Positions 49,060 to 61,092 of a stretch of DNA of 64,000 nucleotides are shown here, piece after piece. The DNA comes from Paraspadella gotoi (Eukaryota > Chaetognatha), in assembly GCA_051294375.1 (NCBI GenBank), contig CM119268.1, positions 2,540,063 through 2,604,062 of the forward strand, written 5' to 3'. The translations under genes were made by a program, and so were the position numbers. Below the pieces are notes generated by a model that did not search any database, was not told where the DNA came from, and saw nothing but the letters and a program-made list of their open reading frames with translations. Position 1 is the stretch's first letter. Each line of letters opens with the position of its first letter.

Positions 49060-52000
49060 TTTCTTCTTTCTTCTTTTTTCTTTCTTTCTTTCTTTTTCTT
49101 TCTTTCTTTCCTCTTCATTTCACCCCTCTCATCCTCCCTCCTCCCCCCCACAGACTCCTCCGCCCTCCTCCGCTTCCTCCCTTCTTCCTCTTCCTCTTCC
49201 CCTCCGTCTCCCTCTCCCGCTCCGGACCCAATTCCTCGGCGAAGGTCCTCTTCTCGCCCCCACCTTCCGAGCAGCCGGCCGCGGGACTCGACGGCCGGTT
49301 GGAGGTTCTCTACGACGTGGAGAAGATCGTCGACGGGGGCGAGATTCATCTCGATGAAGACGGATACTTTGTCCACTACTTCGCCCCTCGGGGGTTGAAG
49401 CCTCTCGACAAACACGTGTGAGTTTGTAAAACGATATGTAATATTTGAAAAATCTCATTTGCATATCCTAGTAAATTATATCTATCGTCACAGGTTTTGG
49501 ATTATTTTTAAAATGATTGTTATTCCAGGGTTTTAACTGAACCTCCCAGTTTATTTGTTTTTTTTAATAGAATGGGCGAGTTTGATTAATGGTGGCGAAG
49601 ATAGGCAATTGAGAAAATGTTGAGAAACAAATAAAGTTTCTTGTATTTTAAGATTACTGCAGCTTTAAGATTCCTCCAATTGATCACTATATTTTAAATT
49701 CCTCCAATTCATAGTTGATCATTTTATGTGAGATTAAGTTCTTCAATCTCAATAACAAATTGTACCTAGCAGTTATGATTACTTCTCAAGTTCTCATAGC
49801 TTATCGGAGAAACAAGGCTTAAAACTCGCTTCGTTTTAATTGTAAATTTTAAACCGTTACGTAAAGATACCCGGTTTCCCGGAAACCTTAGGTTACGTAG
49901 CTGGATTTTTAGTTTTTTAATCAGTGAAGGGAGGCGTTTTCATTATGAAGTTAATAATTTAGAAAAAACACCTGTCATATTGAAAATCAAAAAGGTATAA
50001 ATAATATTTTTTTAAAAATTGTCGCCTACTCACTTACGGTGATAAACTAGAGGTCTTTATACTTTTTAACATAGCTTTTATTTCTTCATTCATTCATTCA
50101 TCTATTCATTCATTCATTCATTCATTCATTCATTCATTCATTCATTCATTCATTCATTCAATTGATTCATTGAATTTCTCAGCTACTTCGTGCTCGACCG
50201 GAGCGGCAGCATGCGAGGCATCAAGATGCGTCAACTCAAGTCAGCGATGGAGGTCATCCTGGAGGATCTCCGCGAGACCGACTCCTTCAACCTCCTCGAC
50301 TTTGGATCCGGGTTCCGCGTCTGGACTCCCGACAGAGGCGCTGTCTCCGTTCATTACGAGTCAGTTGCTCTTATTGTTGTCATTGTCCTTATCTTATTCA
50401 AAATGTTAGTTTGTGATTATTTTTTTTGGGGGCGCTATTTATTCTTAAAATCAAATAAACAATATTGGTCACGTCTAAGAGCCCAATATTTTTCTCGTTT
50501 GCTGAGAAATCCCTTATGTATGTATGTATTTCATAACTCCTAGGGGTCCCCGGTCTCCCCCTAGAAGTCCAGTCCCCAAAATCATTCGCTCTTACTTAGT
50601 CTCCATTATTTAAATATAACAATACAAAAAATAAGGTCAACGTTGAATAGGATTTATCCGAAATCGTGTGCCTAAAACCCGAGACGCCTGGGCCGTCACG
50701 AGCACGTCGACTGACGTCGCCAGCTGACAAAGAGGATGTTATAGTCTGAGGGACTGACACTAGACAGGGACACGAAAATAAAAAGTGGGGGCGGTAGGGT
50801 GGGGGAGAGACCGAACATCTGGCGAGATTTTTCCCGCGGAGTTTGACAATGAATTTGGCGGGAGATCGAAGTCGGAAGAGAATCTCCGCGGGGTGATGGA
50901 TGGATGGATGGATGGAGGGATGTCAGCCTCGTTTGAGGATGAGGACTGAGAGGGGTCAAGAAAGATGAATAGAAGAGAAGAAAAGAAAAGAAAAGAAAAG
51001 AAAAGAAAAGAAAAGAAAAGAAAAGAAAAGAAAAGAAAAGAAAAGAAAAGAAAAGAAAAGAAAATAAAATAAAATAAAATAAAATAAAATAAAATAAAAT
51101 AAAATAAAAGAAGAAAATATGTAGAATAAATAATAAATTGAGAAAAGTGAACTGAGAGAAACATTGGCGTGTTATTATTGAGCGTTATTAATGTGCGAAT
51201 GCGTATACGAAAAAAAAGTTTTAGACCTTCCGGGACATTAACCCTGATCCAGTAGTCAAACGAAAAATGACATTTGCCTTGTCGTTCTACGTTTACAGTT
51301 ACTACAGAAACCGGTTGTTACCCACCGAAACTCCCGGAGCGGTGTCGCCCAGCCCGATTCCCGCCACGCGCGCCAACGTCGATGGCGCCAAGAATTACAT
51401 CCGGGAGATGAGGGTCTCCGGATCAACTAACATCTACGACTCTTTGGAAAAGGCGCTCAATGATATGAAGGTCGGTCGAGGGAGAGAAAGGGAGAGAAAA
51501 GAGAAAGAAATAAAGAAAAAACGGATAAAAAAGAAATAATGAATTGTAAGAAGGATAGAGAGAAAGAAAGAAAGAAAGATAGAAAGAGATATTGAAATAA
51601 GAAAGGATTAGAAGGAGAGGAAAAAAAGAATAAAAGAAAAAAAAGAAATGGGGGGAAAATATGAAGTTTTAAAAAAGATAAGTCGAATGAGAAATAAAAA
51701 TAGTTACGTCTTAGCTGAAAAATATTAAAAAATTTATAAATCCTATTTTTAACGACAGAAACAACTCCCCCACCCAATTTTCCAACAGTCCTACCAATCA
51801 GCCGGAAGTCGCAAAGTCAATCTATTAGTCTTTTTGACGGATGGTGAGGCCAACACGGGTAAGTTCTCCGAGCGAGAGGACATCATTCGCCATCTGGGGG
51901 AAATCAACAGCGACGGCGTCGCCAGCATCTTTTCGTTGGGATTCGGGTCCTGGTTGGACTTCGATTTGCTCAAGGTAGACTGTGTGTGGGTTGGTTGTGC

Positions 52001-53431
52001 GTGCGTGCGTGTGTGTGCTTGTGGTTTGTGTGCGGTTGTGTGGATTTGAAACCGAGAGTGAAATCGGTTGCGTGATTGATATTTTTATTTTCGGTTTACT
52101 ATCCATTAATTAGTTTTATTCCTGGCGTTTATAAACATTTAGTATTTATTATCGTTTTTAAAGGGGCTTATTTTTGACAATGACGAACATTTCTCATTCT
52201 GGTCCAAGTTAAAATTAAGACTAAATTAAAATAATTAAGCCTTAAATGTTTCCTTATCACTCAAAATGTTACAATTTGGTTCTAAAAATTCGTTTTTCGC
52301 GTGTCGTTATTTTTTTTTTATCGTCAGAAAACTAGTGAGTAAATTGTAAATTTTTGTAAAAGTGACTGAGCCCAAAATATTTTTATTTTTTATCAATTCA
52401 ATTTTAATCCGAATTCTGTTTTTACATCCAGTATAAAAGGAGATAGACAGACGCTGGCCTATTACCCCCTCCTTCTCATTCACCTCCTCTTCATCCTCCT
52501 CCCAGGGATTCGGCCACCAATCGCTCCCTCTATATTATTCCCATTGGTTCGACCATCTTCTGACCACCTCTTCCCATCCTACATCTCACTCTCTTCGCCC
52601 CCAACACCCCCCCAACCCCCTCGCCAGGGCCTCTCCCTCCGCAACAACGGATTCGCCCGCAAGATCTTCGAGGGCGCCGACGCCAAACTTCAACTCACGG
52701 GGTTCTACGACGAGATCTCGGATCCGCTGCTGCAGGAGCTCAGCTTCGCCTACGCGGACGAGAGAGTTGATCAGGCGTCGCTCACCGGAAGTCGATTCAA
52801 GAATTACTTCGGCGGCGGAGAGATCGTCGTCGCGGGGAGAATGAGGGTGAGTCGTCGTCGTCGTTGTTGTTATTGTGTGACCTGCGGAGTTTTAAGTTAT
52901 GGAAGTCGATTTATTGTTGTTGTTGTTGATGGTAATTTGTAGTTGTTGCAATTGTTGTTGTGTTGGTTTGTTTGTTAGTTTTTGCGGGTGTGTGTTTGTT
53001 TGTTATGTATGTGTTTGAGGCGGTGATGCGTGTGGCATTTTTAGTGATCGCGTCCCACGTCTAGTTTGTTGATTTACTTTGTAGTCGCCATCGTCATCGT
53101 TATTATTGTTGTTGTTGTAAAAGTTGTTGTTGTGAATGAAAATCCCCGAGGGTGGGCGAACTAATTTGTTATTTTTTTTGTTTTTTGCCGTTGTCCTTCC
53201 CACTGGGCGATGATATCGGTCGATGTGACCCGGAGAAAACTTGGGAGGTTTATTTACTTCTCTCGCCGCCCACTTTGTTTTTCACTAAATTTAAAATAAA
53301 AAAAACAACACATTTTTTGACACTTTTAAAGATTAAACGGTAATTAAGAGCGGGACCGAACTTTGCCTTCCCGGATGTGAATTAATTAAAAAAATAAATT
53401 GAAACTCTCTCTCTCTCTCTTCTCTCTCTCT

Positions 53432-53499
<68 letters not shown>

Positions 53500-55564
53500 C
53501 CACTCCCAGACCAAACCCTCCCTCCAACACCCCGCCGTCTTCAAGTCTCTCGTCCGCGCGAGAGGCTTCGACGGGAACTCCTCCTTCGACACTGTCCCGC
53601 CAACTCCCCCTCCGCCAATTCCGCCTTCCAGACTCCAGAGGCTCTGGGCGTACTTGACCGTGAAGGAGATGTTGAAGGAGGCGGAGTTGGCGGAGGAGAA
53701 GAAGGAGAAGAAGGAGATCGAGAAGAAGGCGTTGGATTTGGCGCTCAAGTGAGGAAAGGAGAGGAAGAAATAAAGATGGAAAGAAAGATAGATAGAAAGA
53801 ATGAAAATAAAGGAAAGAAAAAAGAGCGAGAGAAGGAAAGAGAAAAAAAAATAGTGTAAGAAAGAAAGAAAGAAAGATCAAAGGAGAGAAAGATAGAAAA
53901 AAAAAAAGGATAAACAGAAAAAAATAATGAAAAAATAAAAGAAAAATAAATAGAAAATAATGAAAGATTGAAAGAAAGACACAAAGAAAAGATGAAAACA
54001 ATGGAACAGAAAATAATAGATAGAGAGCGAGACCGCAAAAAAATAGGAACAACTTTTTCCTCTTAAAATCTTTTCTTTTCTCGTTTCTAATCTCTCTCCT
54101 TTCCTCCATATTTCTCCTCTCCCCCCCCCACCCCCTCCTCTTGAACCCCCCTTTCTCTAAACCCCTCAAGATACAACTTCGTGACTAAACTGACGTCCAT
54201 GGTGGTAACACGCCCCCCTGAGCCTAACGAGAGTGAAGAGCAGCAGCGAGTGGAGATGGAAGAGGAACGCGGTCGCACTCGCAGCACCGGTAGCTTCAGC
54301 GGCCGCGGCGGAGGCGGAGGCGGAGGCCGCGCCCGCTATTCCAGCCGCAGTCGGAACCGGGTCGTCCGTCCTTCGGCATCCTTTAATTCCTTCGCGGATT
54401 CGGATCCGCATTTCGTCGTTCGCTTCGAGGGCGTCGACGATCCTCTCTGCTTCGATCTTCAAGGTTTGAGTCTGCGAACGTTTTATAATCTAATTTGCAT
54501 ATTGAAGTTGTAATTTTCGTTTTAATTTACGGTCATGAAAGTCGGTGGTTGGGATGTTATTTAGCACGATCAAATACTCTTGTTTTAATGATTTATTCTT
54601 TGCCCACGAATAAAAAAAAGTTTCTTTGAGCGTCCGAAACTGTTAATGTGCTTTTTAAGTGTGAAATACTAAATTAACGAAAGTAAAGTACTGTTTAAGG
54701 AAAGTTACTAATTTAAAAATACTTAAATTTTACTACAAATTTTTTTCCTTTACATCCATTTTGGCCGCGCCCGACAGAAGTCACAGAACCCCGATCCTCT
54801 CGAACATACCCAATTACCCATTCCTTACTCTTCCTTCCGACAGGCCAGCCCGGTCAAGTCTGGAATCTCCTCGAATCGACCAAAGTCCATCTCTCCGGCG
54901 AAATCATCCCGGCGCCGCCGACGCCGAACGGAAAGCGGCGCTCTTATTTCGGCCGGTTCGACTTCCGGTTCGAGGGACGCCGGGTCGAGTTGCGCGTCGA
55001 CGCCGAGAAGATACGAGTCCGTAACCTTGACGACGAGAACAACAAAAAGAATAACAACAGGGAAGACGAGTTTGTCCCGTGGCGCGAAATTCGTCTCGGG
55101 GAGGACACGGTTTTCGGGGGAAAGAAGTATGAAGGCGTTGACGCAGCCGCCGCCGACGACGCCGCAAAATCCGGCGTCCTCGTCGCCCGAACCGACGAAG
55201 ACCGACTGACCTTCGTCTTTGACGGCGTCGTCGTCGCCGTCGTCCGTCATCGTCAATGGCTCGGAACCGGAAAGGGTTACGTCCGTTACGTCGGCGTCTA
55301 TCTCGTCGAGGACCGCGGGCTGAAAAAAGGGGCGACCGTGCCAGAGGGGCTGTTGGGTCGTCTGGTCGGGCGCCGAGGGCTCGTGGAGGTGGGGATGGGC
55401 GGCGCCATCTTGAAATCGGACGGGAGATCGGTGAAAGTGAGGAGAGAGAAGAGGAGAAACTTTTTGACCGGAGAAGAGAAGATGCGGTGTTGGTTCGTGC
55501 CCAACTCGGGTGAGAGGTTGTTTAAAGGGAGAGTGGAGGCATTTATTGAGAGGAAAGAGTGATG

Positions 55565-55610
<46 letters not shown>

Positions 55611-58600
55611 TCGAGTCAATGGCGAAGATTCCCGGTTTTTTATTATTTCGCTTGATGCGACTCATTGAATGAGAATCGAACTTTCGTTTCTACATCAACA
55701 TCTGACGAATGAACGAAGTCGCTTTTACAATAAGGCGTACATTTATTATCATCCTGCGCCATAATTTCTTCCCTTGCGCTACCCTTAAATCTTTATTCTT
55801 GTCAGGAAACGATCGTTTTCGATTTCGAGTCAAGTTTGTTGGTTGTTTATGCATAACAATTGATTGTAAACAGATGTAAATTAAAATGTTAACTTTTTTT
55901 GCCTACACCAAGTATTTTGTTTCAATTTTGTGTGAATTTACGTAATATTACAGGATAGTTTTAATTTACCGCTAATAAACTAATGATTGACTTTTTCTTT
56001 TACATTTTGTTCCTGAGCTACTCGCTAAAACTACATTTGGTTTTTTTTTATAGATTTTTAATTAATAATGATGCAATGATACATATCTGTAACCATTCAT
56101 CTGCGAGCGACTTCATTATCACTTTATCATACGTTAAAGTTAACCTTGTGACAGACTCACTCGTTTTACTCGTCGCCGAAGTCACGAAGTCTCCCCAGAA
56201 ATCGAAAAATCCGTAATCGTCAGCCTCGTTCTCGTAGCCGAATCCATCTACGAATCCGTCCGTCAATCCGTCCGTCAATCCGTCTCCCGAATCCGTTGTT
56301 TCGTTACCGACGTTTTCAGCCCACAAGGCGACGTCGTCGTTCGCTATCGACCGCGGGAAACGCATCGCGGAAGTTGGGCGGGCTCCTGAAGAGAGAGAGA
56401 GAGTGAGAGAGAGAGGGAGGGAGTGAGAGAGAGAGATAAAGAGAGAGAGAGGGAGGGAGTGAGAGAGAGAGGGAGAGAGAGAGAGACAGAGATAGAGAGA
56501 GAGAGGGAGAGAGAGTTTATCTGTACCATGTTAACTGTTAAATTATTGTAGGATTATTTTACCATAGAAGTTTTTGTCGCATTCGGCTGTTAATCTCTTC
56601 TCCATCTGAAAAGTGAAAAAAGGGGAAAAAAGAAACATGGATCGATTACCACAGATTTAAAGGGCCTTTATATAAAATGACATATATGAAATTATATGAA
56701 ATTATATGTTTACTACTTCATCGTTAATCCCTGAACTTAACGTCTCATTTATTCTCGCCTTAGTCTTTTATTTAAATTCTTAAGTAACTTCGAGAAGCTC
56801 GGTCGTCGAAAGTGACTCGGACAACGCGAGTTCGAATCCCGCTCGTCGCTGAAAATACAAAGACGATCTTCCCTTTCCTCTCTCTTTCCTCTCTTATTCT
56901 AATCTTCCTACAGATCCGTTCAGCCTTTTTTTAACTTCCCTATTTGTCTCCTTTAAAACAATGTAAAACGGGAGGGGAGGGGAGGAGAGAGAGAGAGAGA
57001 GAGTGAGAGAGAAAGAGAGAGAGAGAGAGTGAGAGAGTGTGAGAGTGAGTTAACGGCCAGAGTCTTTGGCAAAAATAATTGACCAGTGGATCGGCGAATC
57101 GTCTTCCCCACAATCTGATTATTTCCTTGAATCCCTTTCCAAACCTTTTCTTAACCCACCTTCCCCTTCCCTCACCTCGCATCGCCTCTCCTTACCCTCC
57201 CCTCACCATCATTTTCTCCTCCAAGTCCATCTCTTGATGCTGCGCGCACTTGAAGGCGCAGCAGTGATAAGAATAGGTAAGTCGCGCCGTCTCCAGTTTG
57301 TCCAAATGAAAAACGGGTGGGAATCGGGTGAGGGTCTTCACGTCGAGGAGGATCAAGTGGACGAGCGTGTGGAGGTGGTGCGGGGGAAGTTTGTGGATGG
57401 CCGTGTGGGAGAGGTCGCTGGGGTGGGGAGTTGTTTTGTTTTTAAAGAATATAAAAATTGTTAAATGTGTTTTTATATATCTTTAAATCTAATTTAATCT
57501 TTTAATTTAACCCCTTCAATTACTCTGCGTACTAAAATCGAATAATTCAGAAACGTGGTCAAAAATCACTGAGGACATTCGAAAAACAAAAAAAACAAAA
57601 AACGCATTGAGGAAACTCACAGGGTATTTATTTGCACGATTCCTTCGAAGGCGGACTTGTGAATGGAAGTGAGTTTGGGATTGTCACGGAGAAATCTGAC
57701 GTTGAAAAGGCAATGCGTGATTTACTTTGGATCAAATTCACAATTTCTCTCTCTCTTATTTCACTTCGACTAACAATTTATCGATGGTTGCCCCGTAAAA
57801 ACTTTTCCTTCCTATTCGCCTGATGTCGTTGAATTGCAGAAATCTAAAGAGTCAAAAAAGTATTTATTTTTCCAAATTGATTAGTTTGACTCACTCGTTA
57901 AAATTATTAAAGGAAACCTTTTCAAGCATATTATTGGTTAAAGTGAATACAAATTTTACATCACAAGATTTTCGAAATAATGGTCGACGCTGTATGTGAA
58001 TTTTAATAATATAAGATAACTTGAAAGAGATAATTTTCTAATTATTTTATTTTAACACGACTTTGAGTTAACTGAATCCATCTTTCAGAAAATAAAATTA
58101 ATTCTATTTGTAGATAATGACAAAATATGATAAAATTAGTATTAGAAAAAAACCCCGCAATATACTCGGTATTAATAAAACAAAGAAAATTTATCCAGTG
58201 TCCATCGTCATTCGTCATTCGTCAACATAACAAACTTTAAATCCTTACGAAACCTTACTCAATACTTATTCAATACTTACTCAATTCTCATACTCAATAG
58301 TCAATACTCACAGTTGACCAACTTTGAGATATTTAAAATCGTAGCTTCGTACGGCGTCGATTCGATTTGATTCGAGATCTCTGAAATAAATTGAACAAGA
58401 CTTTTATTTTATTTGATAAATACACATTATAATTTATATATAACTATAAAACGTTGACTCACAGATACTCCAAAATGTTGCCATTTGCTGTCACGTTGGT
58501 CAAGTCAGGAACTCGCGTAATTCCAGAGTAAACGATCTTTCTGAAATTGATAACAAATATTTGTGAAAATTTAATTCTATGAATGGGAAATTAACAAAAA

Positions 58601-61092
58601 AAACATTTCTCACATGCGACGAATTTTAGGTGAGTGAGAAAAGCTTCCATCCTCGACTTCTGTGAGAGATGGACAAGTTGTGATTTCGCTAAAAAGAAAG
58701 ATATATTTTTTTCAATTACCTATATATAATAATTTCTGTAATATCTAGTGAACATTTTATTAAATCACAAACCGCGAGTGACCAATGCAACTCACAAAGT
58801 CTCCAAGTCAACCATTCCTCTTAAGGCATCCGCCTCGATGCGTCGCAAAGCTGCACTGTTGCAAACCGATCTGAATTGAAATTGAATTGAATCTTCTGAA
58901 TTGAAAGCGTTTTTGATAGAAACGATCTGAATTGAAATTGAATTGAACTGATCTGAATTGAAAGCGTTTGTGATTGAATCGATCTGAATTGAATTGAACT
59001 GAATCGATCTGAATTGAAAGCGTTTGTGATTGAATCGCTCTGAATTGAATTGAATAGAATCTATCAGAATTGAAAGCGTTTTCGATTGAATCGATCTGAA
59101 TTGAATTGAACTGAATCGATCTGAATTGAAAACGTTTGTGATTAAATCGCTCTGAATTGAATTGAATCGATCTAAATTGAAAGCGTTTGTGATTTTAATT
59201 AAACTCGTAATCCACTTATTCAATGTTTGTAATCAACTAACATTTCTTGAAGAAAAGGGAAATTTTTCAATTGATTCGAGCCGAAATATTTCATTGGCGT
59301 CGACTCGATTACCCTGAGCAAAAAAGAAACAATGTAAATAAATTAAATTAAATTGTTTTAATTATTGTATTAACAATGTAAATAAATTAATTTAAATTGT
59401 TTTAATTATTGTATTAACAATGTAAGTAAATTAAATTAAACTGTTTTAATTATTATATTAAAACTGAAGAAAACTCACAATGTTCTCATGCTCTTGGGAA
59501 GACCTGTAGGAATCGTAACGACTTCTTCTCCACAGTAAACCTAAAAAAATTGTTCAAAAATTATTTATAAATAAATATTTATTTCACTAAAAATATAGAT
59601 AAGTTTTTGTGATAATGGTGATAACTTACTTGCTCAAAAGTAAGGCCTTCTGTGGCGCTGCTTCTCTTTGAGTCGGACATATGCACTTTCTCGCAAATGC
59701 AGCTGCTGCAGTTGTAGACCTGCGATTTGGCGAAAAATTGAGCAAAGCTTTATACATGCATTATATTAACTTAATACTTTACTTAGTTAAGAAGATAAAA
59801 TCTAAAATGTTACGCAGAGAGCCATAAAACTTCCAGACTAGTTCATTAGGTTTACGTATTTCTACCCAGAATACAAAAAAACTTTTCCCCAAAATGTTTT
59901 GAACACATTGGTGAGGTTAGCTAATAGCATTGACGTAGACTCTACGCATTAGAGGCTATTTCAAAAGAGTATGGTGGACTAAAATCCACAAACCGTTAAT
60001 CAGCGGCCATTGGTGCCGGAGGCAAGTCATTCGCCTCCCAACCCAAAGGTCCGGGGTTCTAGCCCGGTGGTCGTCTGGCAGTTAAGAGGGATGGGGCGCT
60101 TAACCCGCCTGTAACATGGTGTTACAGCCTGATCCGAAGCTCAGGGACTGCTTATATTGATCGGTTTTGTCATTAACACTTATCAATAATTACTGTCTCT
60201 TCATTGGTGAGCCCGACTTCCGAACACAACAGCAACAACAACACTTTCAGGCGACATGCCTCAACCTGGCGATGCACTTTCCGCCCACAACACATCAGGC
60301 GACATGCCTCAACTTGGTGACGAACTTTCCTTCAACAACAATTCACTGAAGAGATGCAACAGACTTCTCTCTACGGGAGGGGGGGATGTACGGTGGACTA
60401 AAATCCACCAACTGTTCATCAGCGACCATGTTGCCGCCTCCCAACCCAAAGGTCCGGGGTTCTAGCTCGGTGGTCGTCTGGCAGTTAAGAGGGACGGGGC
60501 GCTTAACCCGCCTGTAACATGGTGTTACAGCCTGATCCGAAGCTCAGGGACTGCTTATATTGAACGGTTCTGTCATTAACACTTATCAATAATTACTGTC
60601 TCTTCAAGAGTTTATTTTGCTGAGTGTTCTTTCCTTGTATTAAATAGAAAAGAATTGTAAATCCCCTTTTCTTAAAGTATTAAAAATCTGACCTAATTAA
60701 TTAAACTTATTAATCCGATTTTGCCTCACATTACATAGACGATAATTTATCTATAAAAGTTTTTTCACGAAATATCAAATAGAAAATTATCGAATACTAA
60801 TAAATTGACAAAAGTTCTATAACTCATTAATAATCAAACGACGATTAAAAGTTCATAGCATAATTTTATAAAGTCATAATCAATGTGTCATAGTAAATTC
60901 ATTTTTTTAAACTCTAATTTAAATTAATATAAAGTTATACAAAGTTACAAACTAAACCTGTTCGCTAAATATTAGTAAAACCAAAATAAATAAACTCACG
61001 TCTCTGCCGTGAGGATGCAAACCGCACAACGATTCCGCGTTTCCAAAGAGAAAAACAAACAAAATCGGCGCGAAAACTCTTCCGGGCGACAT
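42847..61092 (-). CDS. Glycoprotein-hormone-type leucine-rich-repeat GPCR (LGR type A, Lgr1-like)
   Basis: 23 exons join in phase: 61000-61092, 59630-59719, 59479-59540, 59242-59313, 58796-58855, 58614-58688, 58463-58540, 58312-58380, 57775-57843, 57621-57695, 57207-57417, 56563-56605, 56161-56385, 46684-46817, 45804-45894, 45365-45574, 45031-45090, 44820-44942, 44615-44756, 44308-44384, 43538-43652, 43350-43451, 43100-43268; 814 aa. Signal peptide, Cys-rich cap (YNCSSCICEK), then one LRR per small phase-2 exon, as in FSH/LH/TSH receptors. Hinge: SYHCCAF, an acidic Tyr segment (NEADDYGFFDFWGD) resembling the sulfated hinge, and CTPAANAFNPCEDIM before TM1. Seven-span part: ERWYAI at the DRY position, AKRMAVLVFTD..CWFPIAFFG in TM6, SCANPFLYAVFTKQFKKDL in TM7/helix 8. 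It likely senses a GPA2/GPB5-type hormone through G proteins. The last exon can instead splice at 43126 to 42847-43016, giving a longer Ser/Arg-rich tail. Confidence 0.95.
43704..44298. mobile_element. Tc1/mariner-like MITE, about 595 bp, in an LGR intron
   Basis: About 28-bp terminal inverted repeats: TACTATCTAGGAAAAAAG.. at the left and ..CTTTTTTCCTAGATAGTA at the right, both next to ATGACAT-type sequence. The outer TA on each side fits a TA target duplication. The interior is AT-rich with an 86-codon minus frame (44049-43789) that I do not recognise and that lacks a transposase catalytic motif. Located between receptor exons 44308-44384 and 43538-43652. Confidence 0.75.
46640..46684. repeat. 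(GACC)n microsatellite touching an LGR splice donor
   Basis: About eight GACC/CCGA units. On the receptor's strand the repeat is GGTCGGTCGG.. and starts exactly at the donor of exon 46684-46817 (GAG|GTCGGT). Confidence 0.85.
46818..47925. other. Receptor intron segment upstream of the nested ITIH gene
   Basis: Contains (CT)n at 47001-47110, (GTC)n at 47155-47190, CT-rich sequence at 47441-47480 and 47818-47915. The last tract lies directly before the ITIH start codon. No exon seen. Confidence 0.6.
47926..55562 (+). CDS. Inter-alpha-trypsin inhibitor heavy chain (ITIH-like), nested in the LGR gene
   Basis: Ten exons with consistent phases: 47926-48180, 48727-48992, 49154-49417, 50183-50359, 51299-51470, 51789-51974, 52628-52846, 53510-53748, 54171-54463, 54844-55562; 929 aa, close to vertebrate ITIH2. 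Signal peptide MNRPPILLLFFLLPSLSLS; VIT domain (about 25-175) with the family's FDVTLPESAFISNFSMTIDG; VWA domain with a complete metal site (VLDRSGSM, SGSTNIYDSL, FLTDGEANTG); RLWAYLTVKEML; then SDPHFVV at about residue 670, where ITIH proteins are cleaved after Asp and esterified to chondroitin sulfate or hyaluronan; then the C-terminal ITI_HC_C domain. Just before DPH lies a Gly/Arg/Ser-rich insert (SGRGGGGGGGRARYSSRSR). Secreted, hyaluronan-matrix stabilising by analogy. A (CT)n tract precedes the ATG and serves as polypyrimidine tract before exon 8; (GA)n follows the stop codon. Confidence 0.93.
49021..49110. repeat. (TTTC)n tract in ITIH intron 2
   Basis: Interrupted TTTC/CTTT units in the 161-bp intron before exon 49154, providing its pyrimidine tract. 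Confidence 0.9.
50088..50160. repeat. (ATTC)n microsatellite before ITIH exon 4
   Basis: About 18 tetranucleotide units ending 22 bp before the acceptor at 50181-50182. Confidence 0.95.
50985..51108. repeat. (AAAAG)n followed by (AAAAT)n
   Basis: A pentanucleotide array that switches unit from AAAAG to AAAAT at about 51064, in ITIH intron 4. A GGAT run lies nearby at about 50897. Confidence 0.95.
53405..53500. repeat. (CT)n microsatellite at ITIH exon 8 acceptor
   Basis: A CT run extending to within about 10 bp of the acceptor CCCACTCCCAG at 53508-53509. Confidence 0.93.
55567..55606. repeat. (GA)n in the ITIH 3' UTR
   Basis: About 18 GA units starting a few bases after the stop codon at 55560-55562. 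Confidence 0.9.
56390..57048. repeat. Two (GA)n-rich tracts in LGR introns
   Basis: Tracts at about 56390-56515 and 56986-57048. On the receptor's strand they read CT; the first lies immediately before the acceptor of exon 56161-56385. The short hexon-like tandem GACGGATTGACG within that exon is coding. Confidence 0.85.
59970..60606 (+). mobile_element. Complete TRIM-like LTR element (637 bp)
   Basis: LTRs at 59970-60202 and 60389-60606 share start (TA(T/C)GGTGGACTAAAATCC) and end (ACTGTCTCTTCA). The interior is only 186 bp: TTGGTGAGCCCGAC directly after the 5' LTR as primer-binding site, CAACAG-rich sequence with a duplicated CAGGCGACATGCCTCAAC segment, and the polypurine tract GGGAGGGGGGGATG before the 3' LTR. 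It is flanked by AGAG (59966-59969 and 60607-60610), the likely target duplication. No coding capacity, so it must be mobilised by another element. Inserted in LGR intron 1. The 3' LTR has lost about 20 bp (GGTGCCGGAGGCAAGTCATT). Confidence 0.82.

Noticed and set aside
53333-54169. 278-codon minus frame over the ITIH exon 8-9 region
   Set aside because: Antisense shadow of CT repeats, a purine-rich intron and ITIH exon 8, whose plus-strand reading matches the family.
58792-59223. Minus frame of repeated Asn/Phe/Ser/Ile/Gln motifs
   Set aside because: It is translation of a roughly 30-bp AT-rich tandem (GATCTGAATTGAA..) in an LGR intron; only its last 60 bp, in the same region, are the real exon 58796-58855.
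59990-60070. tRNA-like segment (CCCAACCCAAAGGTCCGGGGTTCTAGCCCGG)
   Set aside because: The T-arm-like part is shared by all LTR copies and no complete cloverleaf or A box could be drawn; treated as LTR sequence, not a tRNA gene or SINE.
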